From Methanoculleus sp. (lineage in GTDB: Archaea > Halobacteriota > Methanomicrobia > Methanomicrobiales > Methanoculleaceae), in assembly GCA_023230425.1 (NCBI GenBank), contig JALNXI010000012.1:1-16199 (forward strand): DNA of 16,199 nt, read 5' to 3'. Shown piece by piece: positions 6,133 to 11,370 of this stretch. Each line of letters begins with the position of its first letter. Within the stretch, counting starts at the first letter, position 1. The notes under the pieces are model-generated. The model saw only the letters and a list, made by a program, of their open reading frames with translations, made no database searches and was not told the origin of the DNA. The position numbers were made by a program, and so were the translations under genes.

Positions 6133-6767
6133 TGTATACAATACTGGTTGTCGATGATAGCCCCATGATCGTCGACGTCTTTGTAACCATGCTGGAGCGT
6201 GGTGGATATAGGCCGATAACCGCCTTTAGCGGCGAGGAGAGCCTGGAAGTCCTGAAGGCGACCCCTCCGGATCTGGTTCTTCTGGATATCATGATGGAGC
6301 CGATGGATGGCTGGGAGACGCTCGGGAAGATCAAGGACAACCCTGAAACGCGGGATATCCCTGTCCTCATGCTGACGGCCAAGCCCCTCACGCCTGAGGA
6401 GGCGAACGAATACGGCGCCTACATCGAGGACTATATCCTCAAACCGACCACCCACCACCAGCTCTACGAAGCCATCGCACATGTTCTGGCACGCCGACAC
6501 TCTATCGCTGCCGATATCGAACGGGCGCGCAAGGCCGGCGTGGACCCCCGTATCATCGACGAGTATGAACGCCTCTCAAAGAGCGTCGATATCAACAGGC
6601 GCCTCCTGAAGATCCTGGAGACCACCTACAGCATCAAGGATGCCCGGGCGGGCATGGGTGAGAACATAACGAGGGCCATAAAGAGTATGGCGGCGAGCAT
6701 CAACCTCCAGGAAGAGCGTCTGAACCAGGTCCGGGCTCAGTTTGAAGATATCTTCGAGGCACGTTGA
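6132..6767 (+). CDS. Single-receiver response regulator with helical C-terminal extension
   Basis: 211 residues from ATG 6132. Residues 1-120 form a complete receiver domain: acidic pair D8-D9 in LVVDDS, phospho-acceptor D52 in LVLLDIM, T82 in LMLTAKP and K104 in YILKP. All catalytic residues are present, so it should be phosphorylated by a histidine kinase not encoded here. Residues about 125-211 are hydrophilic and helical (ERARKAGVDPRIIDEYERLS..., then INLQEERLNQVRAQFEDIFE), likely coiled coil, and match no output domain I know; there is no DNA-binding motif. The start codon overlaps the Roadblock stop (TGATG) and follows GAGGAGG at 6121-6127. A GTG at 6129 would add one residue but is too close to that site. 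Output by protein-protein contact, perhaps with the Roadblock protein, is inference. Confidence 0.92.
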   Translation: MYTILVVDDSPMIVDVFVTMLERGGYRPITAFSGEESLEVLKATPPDLVLLDIMMEPMDGWETLGKIKDNPETRDIPVLMLTAKPLTPEEANEYGAYIEDYILKPTTHHQLYEAIAHVLARRHSIAADIERARKAGVDPRIIDEYERLSKSVDINRRLLKILETTYSIKDARAGMGENITRAIKSMAASINLQEERLNQVRAQFEDIFEAR

Positions 6768-6843
6768 TCGCCCTCACTCTCCCGGCTTGAAGGGGATCTC
6801 CCTCGCGCGCTGGTGGCCGGAGAGAGCCGGGTCATACGGGCGG

Positions 6844-6863
6844 CCGGTGCGGGCCCGCACCGG
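6844..6863. repeat. 20-bp perfect palindrome between convergent genes
   Basis: CCGGTGCGGGCCCGCACCGG reads identically on both strands without a spacer. It lies 77 nt after the response-regulator stop and 67 nt after the psiE stop on the other strand, so it could mark the 3' ends of both, as a cruciform or hairpin, or bind a dimeric protein. Confidence 0.85.
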
Positions 6864-6881
6864 TTGGGACGACGCCTGATC

Positions 6882-6901
6882 GCCAGGCAGATCGGCCTGG
6901 C
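6882..6901. repeat. 7-bp inverted repeat with 6-nt loop
   Basis: GCCAGGC (6882-6888) and GCCTGGC (6895-6901) are perfect complements around AGATCG. It follows the palindrome at 6844-6863 by 18 nt and precedes the psiE stop by 28 nt. GCCTG at 6874-6878 can pair alternatively with CAGGC at 6884-6888. No T run accompanies it. Confidence 0.7.
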
Positions 6902-6929
6902 CGTGGGTGAGGGTCCTCAGCGCCCGCCT

Positions 6930-7361
6930 CTAATAGTAGTCCGTACGTTCCTGCCGCCCGATGTAGACGATCGCGGCCGTCAGCACGAGGATTGCGGCAA
7001 GCGTCATGCCGATATCGAGGGGTTCGACAGGCTCGACCCCGAAGGTCAGCACCCGCCGCACCATCGCCGTGATGCCCGCTATCAGGATCGGCGTCACCTG
7101 CACCCGGTTTGTTCTGAAATATGCTGTCACCGTCTCCAGGATCTCTACGATGATGAGGGTCAAGAGGAGCGCGTGCAGCACCTGGAGCACGCCCTGCGTC
7201 ATGTCTTCGGCATGGAAGAGCGCCGCTATCTGCAGGGCAACATCGTAGAATGAGATGAGCGCGAGCAGGGAGAGTGAGATGGCGATGAGCAGGTATATGC
7301 CCAGCGTTACCCCGGATATGGTGGATATGGCCGTATCGGCACGGGTTTTGAGTGGAGTCAT
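6930..7361 (-). CDS. PsiE-family (phosphate-starvation-inducible) membrane protein
   Basis: 143 residues from the ATG at 7359-7361. Four hydrophobic segments are visible, at about 18-38, 58-76, 89-106 and 115-134. The stretch ILETVTAYFRTNRVQVTPIL with the following AGITAMVRRVL is typical of PF06146 (PsiE), whose molecular role is unknown despite its name. The frame runs upstream to 7412, but a strong TATA box at 7383-7390 falls inside that extension. Standard spacing puts the transcript start almost exactly at ATG 7361, so the mRNA is probably leaderless and the shorter protein correct. The gene converges on the response regulator and is divergent from tRNA-Lys. No phosphate-regulation gene is nearby to support the family name. 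Confidence 0.8.
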   Translation of the reverse strand: MTPLKTRADTAISTISGVTLGIYLLIAISLSLLALISFYDVALQIAALFHAEDMTQGVLQVLHALLLTLIIVEILETVTAYFRTNRVQVTPILIAGITAMVRRVLTFGVEPVEPLDIGMTLAAILVLTAAIVYIGRQERTDYY

Positions 7362-7382
7362 GCGGGCGCCCCGGGTAGGGAG

Positions 7383-7390
7383 TATATATA
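7383..7390 (-). promoter_or_regulatory. TATA box of the psiE-like gene
   Basis: TATATATA, centred about 26 nt before the ATG at 7361. It is flanked by two copies of CCCCGGG (7369-7375 and 7403-7409), one on each side, which could be an operator pair. Confidence 0.7.
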
Positions 7391-7454
7391 GAAAAAGACC
7401 GTCCCCGGGCATTAAACATTCCGGTAGGCCTGCAACAGGTGGCGTATTGAAAAG

Positions 7455-7461
7455 TTTATAT
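7455..7461 (+). promoter_or_regulatory. Upstream TATA-like box before tRNA-Lys
   Basis: GAAAAGTTTATATCG has a purine-rich lead and TTTATAT core. It would start transcription near 7485, upstream of the closer box at 7503, so tRNA-Lys may have tandem promoters. No other gene lies between. Confidence 0.35.
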
Positions 7462-7502
7462 CGTTAGACTGCGAATGATATGATACGTCTGCAAGTAAGT
7501 TT

Positions 7503-7509
7503 TTTATAC
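7503..7509 (+). promoter_or_regulatory. TATA box of tRNA-Lys
   Basis: TTTATAC in AAGTTTTTTATACTATT, with a predicted start near 7532, about 18 nt before the mature tRNA. It may also feed the rpo operon if transcription reads through the tRNA. Confidence 0.6.
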
Positions 7510-7549
7510 TATTCTCGCATTGTAATAATGCTGGATGGCAGTACGCGCG

Positions 7550-7623
7550 GGGTCTATAGCTCAGTTAGGTAGAGCGCCTGGCTTTTAACCAGGTGGTCGG
7601 GGGTTCAAATCCCCTTGGGCCCG
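7550..7623 (+). tRNA. tRNA-Lys (anticodon TTT)
   Basis: The 74-nt cloverleaf has acceptor GGGTCTA with TGGGCCC (two G-U pairs), D arm GCTC...GAGC, anticodon stem CCTGG with CCAGG around CTTTTAA (anticodon TTT), and T stem GGGGG with CCCCT around TTCAAAT. The discriminator is G. No CCA or intron is encoded. It lies 79 nt before rpoH with no clear terminator between, so a shared primary transcript with the polymerase operon is possible. Confidence 0.96.
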
Positions 7624-7702
7624 TTGCCATGGGCGATGTCTGTGGATTTTAACAAGGTGATGCATCTGATACGCAACTCTTTCGTCGGCGGGGTGTAAGG
7701 CG

Positions 7703-7954
7703 ATGGGCACTTCGCTTGACGTACTCAAACATGAGATGGTTCCGGACCATCAGATTATGGACGAAGAAGAGGTCGCGGACCTTCTTGCGACGTACCATAT
7801 CTCTTTAGAACAATTGCCAAAAGTTTATCATGATGATCCTGCAGTAAGGGCTATTGGGGGCGATGTCGGGAACGTCATCCGGATTACCCGTGACAGTCGC
7901 ACGGCGGGCAGAGCCGAAGCCTACCGCCTCGTCATGAAGAGACCAAAGAAATAA
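7703..7954 (+). CDS. rpoH: DNA-directed RNA polymerase subunit H (Rpb5-like)
   Basis: 83 residues, the normal size of archaeal RpoH, which corresponds to the C-terminal domain of eukaryotic Rpb5 and lacks its N-terminal jaw. Family landmarks: LDVLKHEMVPDHQIM at the start, then LPKVYHDDPAVRAIG, GDVGNVIRITRDSRTAG and YRLVMKR. It sits at the lower jaw of RNA polymerase and helps open promoter DNA. ATG 7703 gives the canonical N-terminus with a G-rich lead (GGGGTGTAAGGCG). It opens the classic archaeal order rpoH-rpoB''-rpoB'-rpoA'-rpoA''. The next gene is in the same frame after a stop and 42 nt. Confidence 0.96.
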   Translation: MGTSLDVLKHEMVPDHQIMDEEEVADLLATYHISLEQLPKVYHDDPAVRAIGGDVGNVIRITRDSRTAGRAEAYRLVMKRPKK

Positions 7955-7996
7955 ATCAGAGGCCGGGAGCTGATCCATCTGTTAGATAGAAGTGTT

Positions 7997-9538
7997 TTGT
8001 CGAGAGCATATTTTTCGCGGGAACATGTGGCACGTCACCAGTTAGACTCTTATAATAACTTCCTCCTGCACAATCTCCAGAAAGTTGTCGACGAACAACG
8101 TGTTATTGAGACTGATATTGAGACCCGTGGAAAAGGCAAAGAGGCTGTATGGGTTGAACTGGGCAAGATCGAGGTGAAGAAACCCCGGGTCCGTGAGGCG
8201 GACGGGTCGCAGTCCGAACTCTTCCCGAGCGAGGCGCGCCTCCGGAACCTCACGTACGCGGCACCCATTCAACTCGACATGACGCTCGTCCTGGGTGAAG
8301 AGCCGCGGGATCCGATCGTCACTATCATCGGGCAGCTGCCGGTGATGGTAGGATCGGCCGCCTGCAACCTCTACGCCATGAACGACGCCGAGCGGACCGC
8401 ACAAGGTGAAGACCCTCTTGATCCCGGCGGCTACTTCATCGTCAACGGCACGGAGCGGGTGCTGATGACGCTTGAGGACCTTGCCTCAAACAAGATCATG
8501 ACCGAGTTCACCGAGCGCTACAACGAGCGGATCTACGTAGCGAAGGTCTTCTCGCAGTACCGGGGCTACCGGGCACTCGTGATCGTCGAGCGGAACAGGA
8601 AGAACCTGCTTGAGGTCTCGTTCCCCTCGGTCGCCGGGCACCTCCGTTTCGTCGACCTGATGCGGGCGCTGGGGCTCCAGGGTGACCACGATATCGTGGA
8701 AGCAGTCTCTACCGATGAAGAGATCCTCACCTTCATGATGCAGAACCTGGAGGAGAGCGATTGCGACACCGTCGACGACGGCGTCATGTATGTCGGGAAG
8801 AAACTCGCTCCCAACCAGACCCGGGACTATCAGCGGAAGCGGGCGGAGTTCGTCCTTGACAACTACCTCCTCCCCCACCTGAATTACCTGATGCCGGTGG
8901 GCATAAAAGAGGAAGACCCCGGCTACCGGCCGGCAGTCGAGGGCGTTCGCCTCGCAAAGGCGCACTTCCTCGGACGTATGGCCGAGGCCTGTTTCGACCT
9001 GGTGCTTGAGAGGCGCCGGATCGATGACAAGGACCACTACGCAAACAAGCGGCTGAAACTTGCCGGCGACCTGATGGAAGACCTCTTCCGGATCTCACTC
9101 AACCGCCTGACAAGGGACGTGAAGTACCAACTCGAGCGGGCCAGCATGCGCCACCGCGACCTCTCGATCGGCACCGCCGTGCGCGCAGATGTCCTGACCG
9201 AACGGCTGCTGCACCCGCTTGCCACCGGCAACTGGGTGGGCGGGCGCACCGGTGTCTCGCAGCTTCTGGACCGGGTAGACCACATGGCGGTGCTCTCGCA
9301 CCTCCGGCGTGTTATCTCCCCGCTCTCCCGTTCGCAGCCTCACTTCGAGGCCCGTGACCTGCACCCCACCCAGTGGGGCCGGATCTGTCCGAGCGAGACC
9401 CCCGAGGGTCCGAACTGTGGGCTGGTGAAGAACTTCGCCCAGATGGTCGAGATCAGTAAGGGCGTTATCGACGAAGAGGAAGTGAAGAATATTCTGTATG
9501 ATATGGGTGTCATCGCCCTCCGGAGGGAGACGACATGA
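7997..9538 (+). CDS. rpoB2: RNA polymerase subunit B'' (N-terminal half of beta, TTG start)
   Basis: 513 residues, the typical B'' size where rpoB is split. It carries the protrusion, lobe and fork regions: GYFIVNGTERVLMTLEDLAS marks the N-terminal clamp-facing part, and HPTQWGRICP (456-465) followed by SETPEGPNCGLVKN closes the gene near the usual split point. The start appears to be TTG 7997, giving SRAYFSREHVARHQLDSYNN. Between the in-frame rpoH stop (7952-7954) and this codon there is no ATG or GTG, and the sequence aligns by eye with the start of other B'' proteins. Ribosome-binding signal is weak (AGAAGTG). The stop overlaps the rpoB' start by 4 nt (ATGA), coupling the two halves. Confidence 0.95.
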   Translation: MSRAYFSREHVARHQLDSYNNFLLHNLQKVVDEQRVIETDIETRGKGKEAVWVELGKIEVKKPRVREADGSQSELFPSEARLRNLTYAAPIQLDMTLVLGEEPRDPIVTIIGQLPVMVGSAACNLYAMNDAERTAQGEDPLDPGGYFIVNGTERVLMTLEDLASNKIMTEFTERYNERIYVAKVFSQYRGYRALVIVERNRKNLLEVSFPSVAGHLRFVDLMRALGLQGDHDIVEAVSTDEEILTFMMQNLEESDCDTVDDGVMYVGKKLAPNQTRDYQRKRAEFVLDNYLLPHLNYLMPVGIKEEDPGYRPAVEGVRLAKAHFLGRMAEACFDLVLERRRIDDKDHYANKRLKLAGDLMEDLFRISLNRLTRDVKYQLERASMRHRDLSIGTAVRADVLTERLLHPLATGNWVGGRTGVSQLLDRVDHMAVLSHLRRVISPLSRSQPHFEARDLHPTQWGRICPSETPEGPNCGLVKNFAQMVEISKGVIDEEEVKNILYDMGVIALRRETT

Positions 9539-11349
9539 GACAATCACGTGTCTTCGTTGACGGTGCTCTGATCGGGCTTGTGAATGACCCTCAGGACCTG
9601 GTCGCCCGGATGCGCGATATGCGCCGGCGCGGCGAGATCCCCGCCGAGGTTAACGTCTCCTACAAGGAGTTCAACAAAGATGTCATCGTCCACACCGATC
9701 GCGGGAGAGCCCGCCGGCCCCTGATCGTGGTCCGGAACGGCAAACCGGAGGTGACCGGGGATGAGATCGACCTCCTCCGGAAAGGTGAGATGACCTTCGA
9801 GGACGTGGTGCAGAAGGGCGCGATCGAGTTTGTCGATGCCGAAGAGGAGGAAGACCTCTTCATCGCCATCAACGAAGCGGACCTCACTCCCGAACACACG
9901 CATCTTGAGATCGACCCCTCGCTCATACTGGGGATCGGTGCGGCGCACGTTCCGTTCCCCGAGCACAACGCCAGCCCCCGTGTCACCATGGGTGCAGGGA
10001 TGGTCAAGCAGGCGCTCGGGTTCGGTGCGGCGAACATGAAACTCCGCCCCGACACCCGGGGGCACATGCTCCACTACGTCCAGAAACCCCTCACCTTCAC
10101 CCAGACCTCCGATGCGATCGGTTCCGACGACCGGCCTGCAGGCCAGAACTTCGTCGTCGCGATCATATCCTACGAGGGGTTCAACATTGAGGACGCGCTG
10201 ATCATCAACAAGGCCGCCATCGACCGGGGCCTCGGACGGTCGCACTTCTTCCGCACCTACGATGGTGAGGAGCGGCGTTACCCCGGCGGCCAGGTCGACC
10301 GGATCCAGGTTCCGGACGAAGAGGTCTCCGGAGCACACGGCTCCGAGTTCTACGCGAACCTTGATGTCGACGGCGTCATCAGCCCCGAGACGGTTGTCCG
10401 TGAGAAGGATGTGCTGATAGGTAAAACCTCCCCGCCGAGATTCCTCGAGGAGCCTACGAGCGAGTTGATCGCTGTCGAGAAGCGGCGCGACACGTCGGTC
10501 ACGATGCGGAGCAACGAGCATGGCATCGTGGATACCGTCATCATCACCGAGGGCGAGAACTCCTCGCGTCTCGTGAAGGTCCGGACCCGGGATCTCAGGG
10601 TCCCGGAGGTGGGCGACAAGTTTGCATCCCGGCACGGCCAGAAGGGCGTTATCGGGCTCATCCAGCCTTCGGCGGATATGCCGTTCACCGAGTCGGGCAT
10701 GACGCCCGACCTGATCATCAACCCCCATGCGATCCCGAGCCGTATGACTGTCGGGCATATGCTCGAGATGCTCGGCGGCAAGGTCGGCTCCCTCGAAGGC
10801 CGCCGGATCAACGCGACGGCGTTCCGCGGCGAGCGCGAGGCGGATCTTCGGGGTTCGCTCAAGGAGCTCGGCTTTGCCCACAACGGCCGTGAGGTGATGT
10901 ACGACGGCATAACCGGCCGGCAGTTTGCGGCCGACATCTACATCGGCGTCATCTACTACCAGAAACTCTACCACATGGTCTCGAGTAAGATGCACGCGCG
11001 GTCGCGCGGCCCCGTCCAGGTGCTTACCCGCCAGCCGACCGAAGGGCGTGCTCGTGAGGGTGGTCTCCGGTTCGGTGAGATGGAACGGGACGTGATGATC
11101 GGCCATGGCGCGGCCATGGCCCTCAAGGAGCGGCTGCTTGACGAGTCGGATAAGGTGACCCAGTGGGTCTGTGCGAAGTGCGGCATGGTGGCGATGCTCG
11201 ACCGGAAGAGAAAGGTCACGCGGTGCCTTGCCTGCGGCGGCGAGACCGATATCTACCCCGTCGAGATGAGTTACGCCTTCAAACTCCTCCTTGACGAGAT
11301 GAAGAGTATGGGCATTGCACCCCGCCTGAGACTCGATGATATGGTATAA
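9535..11349 (+). CDS. rpoB1: RNA polymerase subunit B' (C-terminal half of beta)
   Basis: 604 residues, full length for B'. It forms the hybrid-binding core, wall and anchor of the polymerase. Visible landmarks: SYEGFNIEDALIINKAAIDRG, the active-site-facing GDKFASRHGQKG (360-371), PFTESGMTPDLIINPHAIPSRMT and GPVQVLTRQPTEGRAREGGLR, all universally conserved in beta subunits. A C-terminal zinc ribbon uses C546, C549, C564 and C567. A strong GGAGGGAGA (9522-9530) precedes ATG 9535, which overlaps the rpoB'' stop. The very long open frame on the opposite strand (9544-11880) is a GC-driven shadow. Confidence 0.97.
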   Translation: MRQSRVFVDGALIGLVNDPQDLVARMRDMRRRGEIPAEVNVSYKEFNKDVIVHTDRGRARRPLIVVRNGKPEVTGDEIDLLRKGEMTFEDVVQKGAIEFVDAEEEEDLFIAINEADLTPEHTHLEIDPSLILGIGAAHVPFPEHNASPRVTMGAGMVKQALGFGAANMKLRPDTRGHMLHYVQKPLTFTQTSDAIGSDDRPAGQNFVVAIISYEGFNIEDALIINKAAIDRGLGRSHFFRTYDGEERRYPGGQVDRIQVPDEEVSGAHGSEFYANLDVDGVISPETVVREKDVLIGKTSPPRFLEEPTSELIAVEKRRDTSVTMRSNEHGIVDTVIITEGENSSRLVKVRTRDLRVPEVGDKFASRHGQKGVIGLIQPSADMPFTESGMTPDLIINPHAIPSRMTVGHMLEMLGGKVGSLEGRRINATAFRGEREADLRGSLKELGFAHNGREVMYDGITGRQFAADIYIGVIYYQKLYHMVSSKMHARSRGPVQVLTRQPTEGRAREGGLRFGEMERDVMIGHGAAMALKERLLDESDKVTQWVCAKCGMVAMLDRKRKVTRCLACGGETDIYPVEMSYAFKLLLDEMKSMGIAPRLRLDDMV

Positions 11350-11370
11350 GAGAGGGGGCAGTTTCAAACT

